A stretch of 64,000 nt of DNA, from the NCBI GenBank assembly GCA_025362495.1, contig JANYGI010000114.1, positions 1-64,000 on the forward strand. The letters are read 5' to 3'. Origin of the DNA: Byssovorax sp. Lineage in GTDB: Bacteria > Myxococcota_A > Polyangia > Polyangiales > Polyangiaceae. The notes beneath the pieces were generated by a model that was given only the letters and a program-made list of their open reading frames with translations, was not told the origin of the DNA and did no database searches. Positions 11,943 through 24,366 of the stretch are shown piece after piece. How positions within the stretch are numbered: position 1 is the stretch's first letter; each line of letters begins with the position of its first letter. The position numbers and the translations under genes were made by a program.

Positions 11943-13481
11943 ATGAGCGCCGCCGACGCTGCCATCCTCGACTGGTCGATCCCCGAGATCGCCCGCGTCG
12001 TTCGCTCCGGCGAGGTCTCGGCCGAAGAGATCGCGCGCCACTCGCTCGATCGAATCGAGCAGCGCAACGGGCGCCTCGGCGCCTTCCTCACGGTCCAGGG
12101 CGAGCAGACGATCGACGCCGCTCGCGACCTCGACGAGCGCCGCGCCCGGGGCGAGCGCCTCGGCCCTCTCGCGGGCGTCCCCATCGGCATCAAGGACGCG
12201 CTCTGCCTCGAAGGCTCGCCCGCGACCGCCGGCTCGAAGATCCTCACGCGCGCAGCCCAGCCCGGCGAGCGTGATCTCGACGCGTACCGCGGCTGGCGTC
12301 CGCCCTACGACGCCACCGTCGTCGCGCGTCTCCGCGCCGCCGGAGCGCTCTTCCCCGGCAAATGCAACATGGACGAGTTTGCGATGGGCTCGTCGACCGA
12401 GAACAGCGCCTTCGGTCCCGCGCGCAACCCGTGGGATCCCACGAGGACCCCGGGGGGATCCTCGGGCGGCAGCGCCGTCGCGGTGGCGTCAGGAATGACG
12501 CCAGGCTCGCTCGGATCGGACACCGGCGGATCGATCCGCCAGCCCGCGGCGTTCACCGGCACCGTCGGCATCAAGCCCACCTACGGCCGCGTGTCGCGCT
12601 ATGGCCTCGTCGCCTTCGCGTCGAGCCTCGATCAGGTCGGGCCCTTCGCCGCCGACGTGCGCGGCGCGGCGCGGATCCTCGGCGTGATCGCCGGCCGCGA
12701 TCCGCACGACGCCACCAGCCTCGACGCGCCGGTCGGCGCCTACGAAGAGGCGTGTGGCCGCGACGTCGCCGGCCTGCGGGTGGGCATCCCGGAAGAGTAC
12801 TTCGCCGCCGGTACCGATCCGCTGGTCGAGGCCAGCGTGCGCGCCGCGATCCGCGGGCTCGAAGGCCAGGGCTGCACCGTGCGCCCGGTCAGCCTGCCGC
12901 ACACGCACGCGGCCGTCGCCACGTATTACATCCTCGCCACGGCCGAGTGCTCGTCGAACCTGGCCCGCTTCGACGGCGTGCGCTTCGGCCTCCGCGTCGA
13001 TCCGAAGAAGGATCTGAACGCGCTCTACGAAGCCACGCGCGGCGCCGGCTTCGGTCGCGAGGTGAAGCGACGGATCATGCTCGGAACCTACGTGCTCTCG
13101 TCCGGCTACTACGACGCGTACTACCTGCGCGCCCAGCGCGTGCGCACGCTCATCCGCCGCGACTTCGACGAGGCCTTCCGCGACGTCGACCTCATCGCCA
13201 CACCGGTGTCGCCCGTCGTGGCGTTCCGCCTCGGTGAGAAGATCGACGATCCCCTCGCCATGTACCTCGCCGACATCGACACGCTGCCGGCGAGCCTCGC
13301 GGGGCTGCCGGCGCTCAGCGTTCCCTGCGCGCCGGTGCTCGTCCCCGGCGCGGCGGCCCCGCTCCCCGTCGGCCTCCAGCTCATCGGCCCCGCGCTCGAA
13401 GAGGCCCGCCTCTGCGCCGTGGCCCACGCGTGGGAGCAGATCTCGCCGGCGCGCAGCCTCCGCCCGCGCTTCGACGCATGA
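11943..13481 (+). CDS. gatA: Asp-tRNA(Asn)/Glu-tRNA(Gln) amidotransferase subunit GatA
   Basis: GatA is the amidase subunit of GatCAB that releases ammonia from glutamine. The 512-residue protein has the amidase-signature triad: K84 in [12 protein letters not shown]173 in PGGSSGGSA and the nucleophile S197 in [12 protein letters not shown]. The 24-residue spacing between the two serines is as expected. Between K84 and S173 there is a short insertion (about residues 106-119) compared with the usual family length. gatB is not in this window. Confidence 0.96.
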   Translation: MSAADAAILDWSIPEIARVVRSGEVSAEEIARHSLDRIEQRNGRLGAFLTVQGEQTIDAARDLDERRARGERLGPLAGVPIGIKDALCLEGSPATAGSKILTRAAQPGERDLDAYRGWRPPYDATVVARLRAAGALFPGKCNMDEFAMGSSTENSAFGPARNPWDPTRTPGGSSGGSAVAVASGMTPGSLGSDTGGSIRQPAAFTGTVGIKPTYGRVSRYGLVAFASSLDQVGPFAADVRGAARILGVIAGRDPHDATSLDAPVGAYEEACGRDVAGLRVGIPEEYFAAGTDPLVEASVRAAIRGLEGQGCTVRPVSLPHTHAAVATYYILATAECSSNLARFDGVRFGLRVDPKKDLNALYEATRGAGFGREVKRRIMLGTYVLSSGYYDAYYLRAQRVRTLIRRDFDEAFRDVDLIATPVSPVVAFRLGEKIDDPLAMYLADIDTLPASLAGLPALSVPCAPVLVPGAAAPLPVGLQLIGPALEEARLCAVAHAWEQISPARSLRPRFDA

Positions 13482-14125
13482 GCGCCCCGCCGCGCATCCA
13501 CGTCGAGCCCGCCGGCCCCGGCCACGCCGCGGGGCTCGTCGCGCTCTTCGAGTCCGCCGGATCGCCCTGCTACTGCCGCTTCTGGCACTTCACGGGCACC
13601 AACAACGCCTGGCTCGAGCGCAGCGCCCTCGCCCCCGACGAGAGCCGCGCAGAGCTCGTCGTCGCGCTCGACGAAGGCTCCGACGAGGCCCGCGGCGTCG
13701 TGGCCATCGCCACGATCGACACCGAGTCGCCGCGCGTCGTCGGCTGGCTCAAGGTCGCCCCTGCCGCGACCATGGCCAAGGCCTACGATCGCCGCCTCTA
13801 CCGCAAGCTGCCCTGCTTCGACGGCGATCGCGCCGGCGTCTTCCTCATCGGCTGCGCGCTGGTCCACCCGGAGCACCGCCACCGCGGCGTCGCGTCCGCG
13901 CTGGTCGGAGGAGCGGTACAATTTGCCCCACTGTGGGGTGCGCGCGCGCTCGAAGCTTTGCCTCGCCGGCCGAAGGAGCCCGTGAGCGACGAAGAGCTGT
14001 GGACGGGACCGATGGGCGCGTTCACGCAGCACGGCTTCGAGATCGTGCACGAGTTCGAGCCGTATCCGGTGCTGCGGCGCGACCTGCCGCCGGGGTCGGG
14101 GAGTATCAGCGCTTCACACGCCTGA
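13478..14125 (+). CDS. GNAT-family N-acetyltransferase
   Basis: This 215-residue protein is probably a cytosolic acetyl-CoA-dependent acyltransferase of unknown substrate. The GNAT core is visible in [38 protein letters not shown] (acetyl-CoA-binding turn) and the C-terminal [17 protein letters not shown]. The start ATG overlaps the gatA TGA by four bases, so it is translationally coupled to the gat genes. Its 3' end overlaps the end of the converging lipoprotein gene by 20 bp. Confidence 0.8.
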   Translation: MSAPPRIHVEPAGPGHAAGLVALFESAGSPCYCRFWHFTGTNNAWLERSALAPDESRAELVVALDEGSDEARGVVAIATIDTESPRVVGWLKVAPAATMAKAYDRRLYRKLPCFDGDRAGVFLIGCALVHPEHRHRGVASALVGGAVQFAPLWGARALEALPRRPKEPVSDEELWTGPMGAFTQHGFEIVHEFEPYPVLRRDLPPGSGSISASHA

Positions 14126-14606
14126 GCAAGCTCACGCCAGGCCACGAGGGCCCGTGGTCCGTGGCTTCCCACGTGTCCGCGTCGACGAAGCGGCACTTGG
14201 CCCCATCGAAGAGGCCGCCCTTCGCGACGAGTCGGAACGTGTCCCCTTGCTCGTCGGCGATGACGAGGTGGGCGTGCTCTTCGGCCTGACGCCCGGCGCG
14301 GGCGCCCACCGTGTCACCGTCGATGTGGAGGCGGAGTTTGTCGAACAGATCGCCCATCAACGGCATAGCGTCGTCGGGGATCGGATGTTCGGAGGTGTAA
14401 CGGACGATTTCCCACGTCCCCTGGAGCCGCGACTGGATGGCCGCGTGGCTACCGGTGGGGACGATGGGGGACGACGGTCCCGCGGGGTGCGCGTCGTTGA
14501 CGCCGGGGGACGAAGGGCCCGCAGCGTCGTGCGCCGCCGAGCCACCGCACGCCGCCACCCCGAGGGCCGCGGCGAAACCCATCGTCCGACACGACCCGAC
14601 GCGCAT
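14106..14606 (-). CDS. Putative lipoprotein of unknown function
   Basis: The 166-residue product begins MRVGSCRTMGFAAALGVAACGG, a short lipoprotein signal with a lipobox ending in Cys. A Pro/Ser/Gly-rich linker follows and then a compact domain of about 100 residues (LQGTWEIVRYTSEHPIP, CRFVDADTWEA) that looks like a small beta-rich lipocalin-type fold. That last point is inference. An ATG eight codons further in would also keep the lipobox. The gene converges with the GNAT gene and overlaps it by 20 bp. Confidence 0.7.
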   Translation of the reverse strand: MRVGSCRTMGFAAALGVAACGGSAAHDAAGPSSPGVNDAHPAGPSSPIVPTGSHAAIQSRLQGTWEIVRYTSEHPIPDDAMPLMGDLFDKLRLHIDGDTVGARAGRQAEEHAHLVIADEQGDTFRLVAKGGLFDGAKCRFVDADTWEATDHGPSWPGVSLLRRVKR

Positions 14607-14670
14607 GGGGAAGACGCTACGCAACTTCCCCGACGCCGACAACGAAGACGGCGTCAGACGTGACCCGAGC

Positions 14671-15261
14671 TCACTCGGCGGCGGTGGAAGCGTCGACGGC
14701 CTCGACCGACTCGACGGCCTCGGTCGCCGCGGCGACGTCGGTCACCTCGGCAGCGGGGGTGGTCCCGCGCTTCGCGAGCAGAGCGCGGAGCTCGGCCGGG
14801 CGGCGGAAGCCAACGCGACGAGCGACCTCGCCCTCGCCCAGGCCTTCGAGGAGCAGGGCGCGCGCGCGCTCGGCGCGGACCTCGTCGTAGAAGACGTGGG
14901 GCGAGCGCCCGAAGGCGGCGCGGAACTGCCGAGCAAAGTGGAACTCGGACAGATCGAGGTCCAGGGCAACCTCGTAGGAGCGCACCCGCTGCCCGGCTTC
15001 AGCCGCGGCCTTGATGCGCTCCTTGGCGACGAGCATGCGCTCGGGCGTGGTGCGCGGGATGGGCGCGGCCACCGGTAGAACGAGGCGCGGCAGCGGGGCA
15101 AAGCTGCCCGGCGGACGCGTCATCGTCGAGAAGGGCGTATTCCGCGCCTGCATGGGCGTGGGCGCCGAGAAGCGCGAAACACTTGGCGCTGACATCAGCG
15201 GCCGGCGCGTCGCAGAGGAGGGTGCAGCGGGGATGGACATCAAGGGAAGAGCGTTGCTCAC
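14671..15261 (-). CDS. AraC-type helix-turn-helix transcriptional regulator
   Basis: This 196-residue protein has an unstructured Pro/Ala/Ser-rich N-terminal third and an AraC-like DNA-binding domain (about residues 80-170). The first helix-turn-helix has SEFHFARQFRAAFGRSPHVFY; the second (GEGEVARRVGFRRPAELRALL) is preceded by RARALLLEG rather than in the usual order, so the domain is somewhat rearranged. The C-terminus is a Glu/Ala/Val-rich tail. GTG 15261 is chosen because GGAGAGG lies five bases upstream. The target is unknown; a dyad in its leader suggests it could control itself. Confidence 0.75.
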   Translation of the reverse strand: MSNALPLMSIPAAPSSATRRPLMSAPSVSRFSAPTPMQARNTPFSTMTRPPGSFAPLPRLVLPVAAPIPRTTPERMLVAKERIKAAAEAGQRVRSYEVALDLDLSEFHFARQFRAAFGRSPHVFYDEVRAERARALLLEGLGEGEVARRVGFRRPAELRALLAKRGTTPAAEVTDVAAATEAVESVEAVDASTAAE

Positions 15262-15294
15262 AGGGACCTCTCCAGGCCGTCGCGGGGTGGGGGC

Positions 15295-15320
15295 GCTTTC
15301 CCCCCGTGTGGGGAGAAAGC
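15295..15320. promoter_or_regulatory. 26-bp dyad upstream of the AraC-type gene
   Basis: GCTTTC-C-CCCC-GTGT-GGGG-A-GAAAGC is a near-perfect palindrome (10 pairs, one C/A mismatch). It lies 33 bp ahead of the regulator's GTG start. It could be an operator for a dimeric regulator or an RNA hairpin in the leader. Confidence 0.5.
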
Positions 15321-15541
15321 TCAGCCGCGTCCGCGGCGTCGACGGCTCGTGACCAACGCATTGCAACCTCCGGGCCGAACACTTCGACGGGGCGGAGACG
15401 CCTCCATTTCGACGACCGCGGCTGCCCGAGGCGAGCCCGTTCGGGCGCAGGATCCCGACGCCGCCGGGCGGCGGGTGTGGACCACGGTTCACGCGCGGGC
15501 CGGTGAGGACGTCGTCGCGATGCGGCCGTCCGCGTCGGCGT

Positions 15542-17482
15542 TCACACGTCGATCTCGGCGTTTGGCGCCCGTTCCATGATGAAACGGAAGCGCGCCTGGG
15601 CGTCCTTGCCCATCAGCTCGGTGAGGATGCGATCGGTCTCGAGCTCGCCCTCGATCACCACGCGGAGCACGCGGCGGCGGCGGACGTCGAGCGTCGTCGC
15701 TTTCAGGTCTTCCGCGGGCATTTCACCGAGGCCCTTGAAGCGCGAGATGTCGGACTTGGCGCTCTTCGGGAGCCCCGCGAGCACCTTGTCGCGCTCGCGC
15801 TCGTCGAGGCACCAGAACGTCTCCTTGCCGGCGTCGACGCGGAAGAGGGGCGGCTGGGCGAGGTACACGTGCCCGCCGCGCAGGAGCCCCGGCAAATGCC
15901 GGTAAAAGAAGGTCAATAGCAGCGTCGCGATGTGCTGGCCGTCGCTGTCGGCGTCCATCAGCAGGAAGATCTTCCCGTAGCGGAGCTTCGAGATATCGAA
16001 GTCCTTCCCGAAGCCGCAGCCCAGGGCGCTGATGATGTCCTGCAATTCGCGGTTGCCGAAGACCTTCGACGTCGACGCTTGCTCGGCGTTGAGGACCTTC
16101 CCACGCAGCGGGAGGATGGCCTGCGTGCGGCGATCACGGCCTTGTTTTGCCGAGCCACCGGCGCTGTCGCCCTCGACGAGGAAGAGCTCGCTCTCGTTCG
16201 GGTCCGACGACGAGCAGTCGGCGAGCTTGCCGGGGAGGTTCAGCCGGTGTGAAATCGGCGTCTTTCGCAGGACTTGCTGCGTCGCCTCGCGCCGCGCCTC
16301 GCGGGCGCGGGCCGCCAGGATCGCCCTGAAAACAATGGCTTCACCGGCCGTGCCGTTCTCGAGCAGCCACTGCTCCAGCGCCGGGCGCACGACGGCCTCG
16401 ACCGCGGGGCCGGCCTCGGGGTTGTTGAGCTTGTCCTTGGTTTGCCCCTGAAATTGCGGGTCCTGCATGTAGATCGACAGGATCCCCACGATGCCTTCGC
16501 GGATGTCGTCGGCGTTGAGCGTCACCCCCTTCGGCTGGATCTTCTTGGCTTCGACGAAGGCCCGCACGGCCTTGACGATCGCGGCGTTGAAGCCGTTTTC
16601 GTGGGCGCCGCCCGCGTGCGTGGGGATGCCGTTCACGTACGACCGCACGTACTCCTCGGTCGCCTCGGTCCACTGGAGGGCCGCTTCGAGGCGGATCCCG
16701 TTGTCTTTCACCATGTGGAAGACGAGCGGGTGCGTCGGCGGCTTGCCCCGCTGCGTGACCAGTTTGGGCAGGTAGTCGGCGATGCCGTTGGGGTGGAGGA
16801 GCTCGACCTGCTCACCCGTGGCGTCGTCGCGGTAGATGATCGTCAGGCCGCCGTGCAGGTACGCCTTCGCTTCGAGGCGCTCGCGGACGACCTCGGCGTC
16901 GAAGCTGCGACCCGGCCCGAAGATCTCCGGATCGGGGCGAAAATGTACCTGTGTGCCGTGCTTGCGTGTCGCAGCGCCTTTCTTGAGCTTCCCCTGGGGT
17001 GCGCCGCGCGAGAACGTCTGGGTGTGCTCGAACCCGTCGCGGAGGACCTTCATCTCCATCAGCTCGGAGAGCGCGTTCACCACGCTGGAGCCGACACCGT
17101 GGAGGCCGCCCGAGACCTTGTAGCTACCGTCGCCCCCGAATTTTCCACCAGCGTGCAGCGTGCAGAGGATCAGCTCGAGCGCGGGGCGCTTGTGCTTCGG
17201 ATGGATGTCGACCGGCATGCCACGGCCGTCGTCGCGCACCGTGACGCCCTGGTGATCCTTGTCGAGGGTCACCTCGATCCGCGTGGCGTGGCCGTTGATG
17301 GCCTCGTCGACCGAGTTGTCGACGATCTCCCAGAGGAGGTGGTGGTAGCCGTGGCGGTCGGTGCCGCCGATGTACATGGCGGGGCGCTTGCGGACCGGCT
17401 CGAGGCCCTCGAGGACCTCGATGCTGGACGCGTTGTAGCTCTGCGCGGCGGGGCGCGGCGGCGGCGTGGTTCCGGGGGCCAT
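15542..17482 (-). CDS. parE: DNA topoisomerase IV subunit B
   Basis: This is the ATPase subunit of a type IIA topoisomerase that decatenates daughter chromosomes. The 646-residue protein has the GHKL ATPase domain (E52 in [34 protein letters not shown]) and a TOPRIM domain with [12 protein letters not shown] and [10 protein letters not shown]. The segments [16 protein letters not shown] and [20 protein letters not shown] are closer to ParE than to GyrB. It starts 13 bp after the parC stop, so the two subunits form one operon. GyrB is the alternative; the neighbouring A subunit argues for topo IV. Confidence 0.9.
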   Translation of the reverse strand: MAPGTTPPPRPAAQSYNASSIEVLEGLEPVRKRPAMYIGGTDRHGYHHLLWEIVDNSVDEAINGHATRIEVTLDKDHQGVTVRDDGRGMPVDIHPKHKRPALELILCTLHAGGKFGGDGSYKVSGGLHGVGSSVVNALSELMEMKVLRDGFEHTQTFSRGAPQGKLKKGAATRKHGTQVHFRPDPEIFGPGRSFDAEVVRERLEAKAYLHGGLTIIYRDDATGEQVELLHPNGIADYLPKLVTQRGKPPTHPLVFHMVKDNGIRLEAALQWTEATEEYVRSYVNGIPTHAGGAHENGFNAAIVKAVRAFVEAKKIQPKGVTLNADDIREGIVGILSIYMQDPQFQGQTKDKLNNPEAGPAVEAVVRPALEQWLLENGTAGEAIVFRAILAARAREARREATQQVLRKTPISHRLNLPGKLADCSSSDPNESELFLVEGDSAGGSAKQGRDRRTQAILPLRGKVLNAEQASTSKVFGNRELQDIISALGCGFGKDFDISKLRYGKIFLLMDADSDGQHIATLLLTFFYRHLPGLLRGGHVYLAQPPLFRVDAGKETFWCLDERERDKVLAGLPKSAKSDISRFKGLGEMPAEDLKATTLDVRRRRVLRVVIEGELETDRILTELMGKDAQARFRFIMERAPNAEIDV

Positions 17483-17495
17483 GGTCAGCTCTCGC

Positions 17496-19967
<2,472 letters not shown>

Positions 19968-19986
19968 TGAACCGGCGTTCAGTACG

Positions 19987-20025
19987 CGATCGCGGGGTTC
20001 GCAATTACCCATGAACCCGCGATCG
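19987..20025. promoter_or_regulatory. Dyad symmetry in the parC leader
   Basis: CGATCGCGGGGTTC (19987-20000) pairs with GAACCCGCGATCG (20013-20025), a 13-bp stem with one bulged G and a 12-base loop. It lies 20-58 bases upstream of the parC ATG, in the divergent parC/bamA spacer. It could be a supercoiling- or protein-responsive control site, or an mRNA hairpin. Confidence 0.5.
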
Positions 20026-20208
20026 GGTCAAGCGCACCACGCCCGGCCCCTCGGATGATGGACGTTTTTTGTCCGCGCTGGGAACGCGTCGCCAGGTCCG
20101 CGACGGTCGGGGGCGCGATCAGAAAAAGCTGCCGGCATCCCGCCTCGACTTCCACAATTACCGGTCCGGCCTTGAGACTCACCGCGCGCTGGGCTACGGG
20201 GAGGCGCC

Positions 20209-22869
20209 TTGTTCGCGACCGGCCGTCACCCGCTCCCCTTGCCCCCGCGTCCGCGGTACGGCCTTGCCCGCTGGGTCGCCTTCGTCGCGACCTTCGCGCT
20301 CCTGCTCCTCGGCGCGCCCGGCATCCAGCCCGCGCGCGCCGACGACGCAGGCGCCCCGCCCGCCGGGGGCGCGGTCGACGCCGCCGACGCCGGAGCGCCG
20401 GCCCCGGCCCCGACCCTGACGCCGCCCGCCGCGACCGTGGCGGCGCAGCCCGACGCTCCGCCCGAGCCGGCGATCCCCGTGCTCGCGCCCACCCCGGCCG
20501 AGCTCGCGCGCGGCGCGCCGATCGCCAAGGTCGTCCTCGCGGGCAACCGCCGGATCGCGGCCGAGGACATCGCCGGCTACCTCCAGCAGATGCGCCCGGG
20601 CAAGACGTTCACGCCCGAGGGCCTCTCGAAGGACGTGCGCGAGCTCTGGGACTCGGGCTACTTCGAGGACATCGAGGTCGATCTCACGAAGAAGGACGAC
20701 GGCGTCTACCTGCGGATCCTCGTGCGCGAGCGCCCGAGCATCAAGGCGATCGAGTTCTCCGGCAACGAGAAGATCGACAAGGACGACCTGACCGAGGCCG
20801 TGTCGGTCGAGCTCAAGGCCGGCAACATTTTGAGCTACGCGGCCATCCGCCGCGGCCTGCAGAAGCTCCGCGATAAGTACGCGGAGGACGGCTACTTCCT
20901 CTCGGAGGTCTCGTACGAGGTCGTCCCGCAGAAGGAGAACCAGGTCGTCGTCAAGTTCACCATCCGCGAGCACGAGCAGGTCAGCGTCCGCCGCGTGACG
21001 TTCGTGGGCAACGTCCACGTGAGCGACTCCGAGCTGCGCGAGGTGATGATCACCGGCCAGCAGAACGCGTTCCTCGACTTCGGCACCGGCGGCCCGTTCC
21101 GCCAGGACGCCTTCGAGCGCGACGTCCTGATCATCAACGCCCTCTACTACGACAAGGGCTTCCTCTCGGTCCAGGTCGCGACCCCGCGCGTGATGCTCAC
21201 GCCCGACCGCAACGGGATCGAGATCACGCTCGCGATCACCGAGGGGCCTCGCTACAAGATCCGCCAGCTCCGCGTCTTCGAGAAGGACGAGGACGGCAAG
21301 GAGATCGAGCCGCTCGGCGGCCGCCGCCACCTGCGCGACATGATCCGCGCGAAGCCGGGCGACTTCTTCAACCGCGCCGAGCTCGTGAAGGACCTCGGGG
21401 CGATCCAGACGATGTACCGCGACGCGGGCTATGCCAACGTCGAGGCACCGCCGGCCACCGAGCTCGATCCCGAGAAGCAGGAGGTCGACATCATCGTCGC
21501 AATCAAGCGACGCCAGCCGGTGAAATACGGCCGGATCGAGATCCGCGGCAACACCAAGACCCGCGACCGCGTCATCCGCCGCGAGATGGAGATCGCCGAG
21601 CAGGACCTGTTCAGCGAAACAAAACTCGAGCGGAGCAAGCGGCGGATCACGGCGCTCGGCTACTTCGAGCGCGTCGACATCTCGACCGAGCAGGGCGACG
21701 ACAACGATCACGTCAACGTCAACGTCGAGATCGGCGAGAAGCCCACGGGCACGTTCCAGGTCGGCGCCGGCTTCTCCAGCATCGAGAACTTCATCGCCAC
21801 GGCCCAGGTCCAGCAGGCGAACCTCTTCGGCAACGGCCAGTCGCTCGCCCTCCAGGCGCAGATCTCCGGGCTGCGGCAGCTCGTCGACGTGCGCTTCTTC
21901 GAGCCGTACTTCCTCGACACGCGCGTCTCGGCGTCGATCAACGTCTTCGATCAGCTCCGCATCTACGATCAGTTCTCGCAGACGTCGGCCGGCGGCTCGC
22001 TCACGGTCGGCTACCCGATCATCCAGCCGCAGCTCCGCGCGTCGCTCGCGTACACGCTCTCGTCGGACAAGATCTCCACCTCGACGACGTCGACGTTCCT
22101 CGGCACCGCGACGGCCGTCTCGGTGTTCCAGCGCCTGCCGCTCGCGAACCTGTTCAACGACGGGATCACCTCGAGCATCCGCCCGACGCTGACGTACGAC
22201 ACGCGCAACAACCAGCTCTTCCCCTCGGCCGGCATCTACCTGCAAGGCTCGGCCGAGCTCGCGTCCGCCGCCTTCGGTAGCCACAACGAGTTCATCCGGT
22301 ATCGCACGACGGGGCGCTTCTACTACCCGATCACCAGCGACAACTCGGTGGTGCTCAAGCTCAACTCCGAGGCGGGCATGGTCACCAGCCCGAGCGCCGG
22401 CGGCGTGCCGATCTTCGCCCGCTTCTTCCTCGGCGGCATCCTCGATCTCCGCGGCTTCCCGCTCCGCAGCATCGGCCCCCGCCTGCCGCTGAAATCGAGC
22501 CTCGACGAGAACGCCGCGCCCATCGTCAACGGGGCGAACATCGGCGGTAACCTGATGTACTACCAGAACCTCGAGCTCGAGTTCCCGATCATCGAGGCCG
22601 TGCAGATCCGCGGCGTGGTGTTCACCGATCTCGGTAACTCGTGGAACCTCGAGTCGCTCTACTGCAAGGCGGCCCCGGCCTCGCCAAACGCGGCCACGAA
22701 CCCCTGCTTCACGCCGGGCAGCCTGCTCGACGTGCGCACCTCGTGGGGCTTCGGCATCCGCTGGTTCTCGCCGCTCGGGCCGCTCCGCTTCGAGTGGGGC
22801 TTCCCGTTCAAGCCCCTCCAGTACGAGCAGGCGAGCGTCTTCGAGTTCACCATCGGCAACTTCTTTTGA
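20209..22869 (+). CDS. bamA: Outer membrane protein assembly factor BamA (Omp85)
   Basis: BamA is the outer-membrane core of the machine that inserts beta-barrel proteins. The 886-residue precursor has a signal peptide (FVATFALLLLGAPGIQPARAD) and an Ala/Pro-rich linker. POTRA repeats run from about residue 100 to 430 (for example KVVLAGNRRIAAEDIAGYLQ, RIEIRGNTKTRDRVIRREM), followed by a 16-strand Omp85 barrel with the FFLGGILDLRGFPLRS loop. It ends in the outer-membrane signature EFTIGNFF with a terminal Phe. TTG 20209 is the start because GGGGAGG lies just ahead and it gives an intact signal peptide. Confidence 0.93.
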   Translation: MFATGRHPLPLPPRPRYGLARWVAFVATFALLLLGAPGIQPARADDAGAPPAGGAVDAADAGAPAPAPTLTPPAATVAAQPDAPPEPAIPVLAPTPAELARGAPIAKVVLAGNRRIAAEDIAGYLQQMRPGKTFTPEGLSKDVRELWDSGYFEDIEVDLTKKDDGVYLRILVRERPSIKAIEFSGNEKIDKDDLTEAVSVELKAGNILSYAAIRRGLQKLRDKYAEDGYFLSEVSYEVVPQKENQVVVKFTIREHEQVSVRRVTFVGNVHVSDSELREVMITGQQNAFLDFGTGGPFRQDAFERDVLIINALYYDKGFLSVQVATPRVMLTPDRNGIEITLAITEGPRYKIRQLRVFEKDEDGKEIEPLGGRRHLRDMIRAKPGDFFNRAELVKDLGAIQTMYRDAGYANVEAPPATELDPEKQEVDIIVAIKRRQPVKYGRIEIRGNTKTRDRVIRREMEIAEQDLFSETKLERSKRRITALGYFERVDISTEQGDDNDHVNVNVEIGEKPTGTFQVGAGFSSIENFIATAQVQQANLFGNGQSLALQAQISGLRQLVDVRFFEPYFLDTRVSASINVFDQLRIYDQFSQTSAGGSLTVGYPIIQPQLRASLAYTLSSDKISTSTTSTFLGTATAVSVFQRLPLANLFNDGITSSIRPTLTYDTRNNQLFPSAGIYLQGSAELASAAFGSHNEFIRYRTTGRFYYPITSDNSVVLKLNSEAGMVTSPSAGGVPIFARFFLGGILDLRGFPLRSIGPRLPLKSSLDENAAPIVNGANIGGNLMYYQNLELEFPIIEAVQIRGVVFTDLGNSWNLESLYCKAAPASPNAATNPCFTPGSLLDVRTSWGFGIRWFSPLGPLRFEWGFPFKPLQYEQASVFEFTIGNFF

Positions 22870-22878
22870 GATTCGCAA

Positions 22879-23005
22879 GAGAGGGTGTTCCCCGGCCGTC
22901 GCGAGCGGACCGAGGCCAGGGAGCGCCGAGGGAGGCTTGCGGCGGCACGTTGACCGAGGCCGACCGACGACTCGGTTCGCGCAGCAGGCCGGGGAACACC
23001 CTCTC
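22879..23005. repeat. 127-bp inverted-repeat element after bamA
   Basis: The 19-base arms GAGAGGGTGTTCCCCGGCC (22879-22897) and its exact complement (22987-23005) flank 89 bases with no gene. Just outside the arms GCAA and TTGC also pair after a two-base bulge. Inside, GCGAGCGGACCGAG and CTCGGTTCGCGC pair imperfectly, so the whole unit could fold into one long cruciform or hairpin. It fits a MITE or REP/BIME-type repeat better than a simple terminator. Confidence 0.75.
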
Positions 23006-23045
23006 GGTTGCTCGCGGGGGGTTGGGCTGGTAGCTCAGGGGGACG

Positions 23046-23831
23046 ATGCAACAGCCCCAGATGAGCGCAGGTATGCCCAGGCCGGGGAAGGCCGTGCTCG
23101 GGATGATGGTCGCGATGGTGGCGATCTGGGTGCTCTTCGCGGTGGGGATCAACTGGGGGCACGCGGACAGCGCGGTCTTGCGGTTCTTCGTGGGCAGCGG
23201 CTCGGCGCTCGCGAGCGGGCATCTCTGGGTGCTGCTGACGGCGCCGATGCTCCACGATCTCCACGATCCGTCGCATCTCCTGATGCCGCTGTTCGCGTTC
23301 TACTTCTTCGGGACGACTCTCGAGGATCGCTGGGGGGCGCGGAAGCTCCTCGCGTTCCTGTTCGGATCGGCGGTGTTCGCCTACCTGATCCAGATCGCCG
23401 TGGGCGCGCTCGTGCCGCAGCTCGCGACGCCGATCTGGTACGGCTCGATGGGCATGACGGAAGCCGTCGCGGTGGCCTGGGCGCTCAACAACCGCAACTC
23501 GACGGTGCGTCTGTTCTTCGTGCTCCCGGTGTCGGGGACGATGCTGCTCGTGTTCGTCTTCGCCATGAGCGTGCTCAATGTCTTCGCGATGAAGGCCCCG
23601 AGCGAGGGCCTCGTGACGCCGTTCGGGGGGATGCTCGCGGGCTGGATCTTCGGCGATGCGTCGCCCTTCCGCCGCTACTTCCTCGAGCTGCGGCTGCGCC
23701 GCCTCCGCGCCGAGACCGAGGCGCTGCGCACCGGCCAGGCCGCCGCGCGACGCCGCGCCGGCGGGCCGCCCCTGCGGATCATCCACGGCGGAGGCGACGC
23801 ACCGCCGAAAGACAAGCGGTTCCTCAACTAG
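23046..23831 (+). CDS. Rhomboid-family membrane protein lacking catalytic residues
   Basis: This 261-residue integral membrane protein has about six transmembrane helices and a rhomboid layout: an N-terminal helix, HLLMPLFAFYFFGTTLEDRWG (the L1/TM2 region), a TM4 motif and a TM6 GG-motif. The active-site GxSG is GSMG (133-136), placing Met at the nucleophile position, and the TM6 His-Leu-Gly-Gly motif reads PFGG with Pro192 in place of His. It is therefore probably a pseudoprotease that binds membrane proteins without cleaving them. The cytosolic C-terminus is a basic helix (LELRLRRLRAETEALRTG). Confidence 0.75.
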   Translation: MQQPQMSAGMPRPGKAVLGMMVAMVAIWVLFAVGINWGHADSAVLRFFVGSGSALASGHLWVLLTAPMLHDLHDPSHLLMPLFAFYFFGTTLEDRWGARKLLAFLFGSAVFAYLIQIAVGALVPQLATPIWYGSMGMTEAVAVAWALNNRNSTVRLFFVLPVSGTMLLVFVFAMSVLNVFAMKAPSEGLVTPFGGMLAGWIFGDASPFRRYFLELRLRRLRAETEALRTGQAAARRRAGGPPLRIIHGGGDAPPKDKRFLN

Positions 23832-23871
23832 CGCCCCCGACGGCGCGCGATCTGTGTTTCATTTCCGGGCG

Positions 23872-24189
23872 ATGATGCGAACCGCGCTGATCCTCCTCGC
23901 CGCCACGGCGGCCGGCTGCGGCAAGACGGTGACCGACGACGACTGCCGCAAGGTCGGGGAGAACATGCTCCAGGTCTGGCGGGCAGAGTCCGCCAAGGCC
24001 GCGTCGACCGACGGCGCCGACAGTGAGAAGGCGCGCAACGTGATCAAGAGCGAGGGCGACAAGCTCGTCGCGGACTGGTCGGCCGAGTGCAAGAAAGAGC
24101 TGATGGGCCGGCGCGTCGATCCGAAGGAGATGGACTGCCTGCTCAAGGCCGGATCGATCGAGCAGATCAACAAATGCGCCGAGCCGTGA
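23872..24189 (+). CDS. Small putative lipoprotein
   Basis: The 105-residue product has a short signal (MMRTALILLAATAAGCGK) with a lipobox ending in Cys. The mature part is charged and helical and has four further cysteines (DDDCRKVG, SAECKKEL, MDCLLK, NKCAEP) that could form two disulfides in the periplasm. I do not recognise a family with a known role. Either of two consecutive ATGs (23872, 23875) could start it. It lies 40 bp after the rhomboid-like gene on the same strand. Confidence 0.7.
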   Translation: MMRTALILLAATAAGCGKTVTDDDCRKVGENMLQVWRAESAKAASTDGADSEKARNVIKSEGDKLVADWSAECKKELMGRRVDPKEMDCLLKAGSIEQINKCAEP

Positions 24190-24366
24190 CGACGTGATCG
24201 CGGGGTGAGGGCGCGGGGCCGCGAGGCGCGCCGCCGACCGAGGAGCGATGGCCTCACAGCGCGCTGCTCGGGGCGACGCCGTCCACGTCGATCCGGCGCA
24301 AACGCCCTGAAAACGCCTCGAAACGATCGAGGACGCGCACGACGCGGCTTGGCTCGGCGCGTGCTG

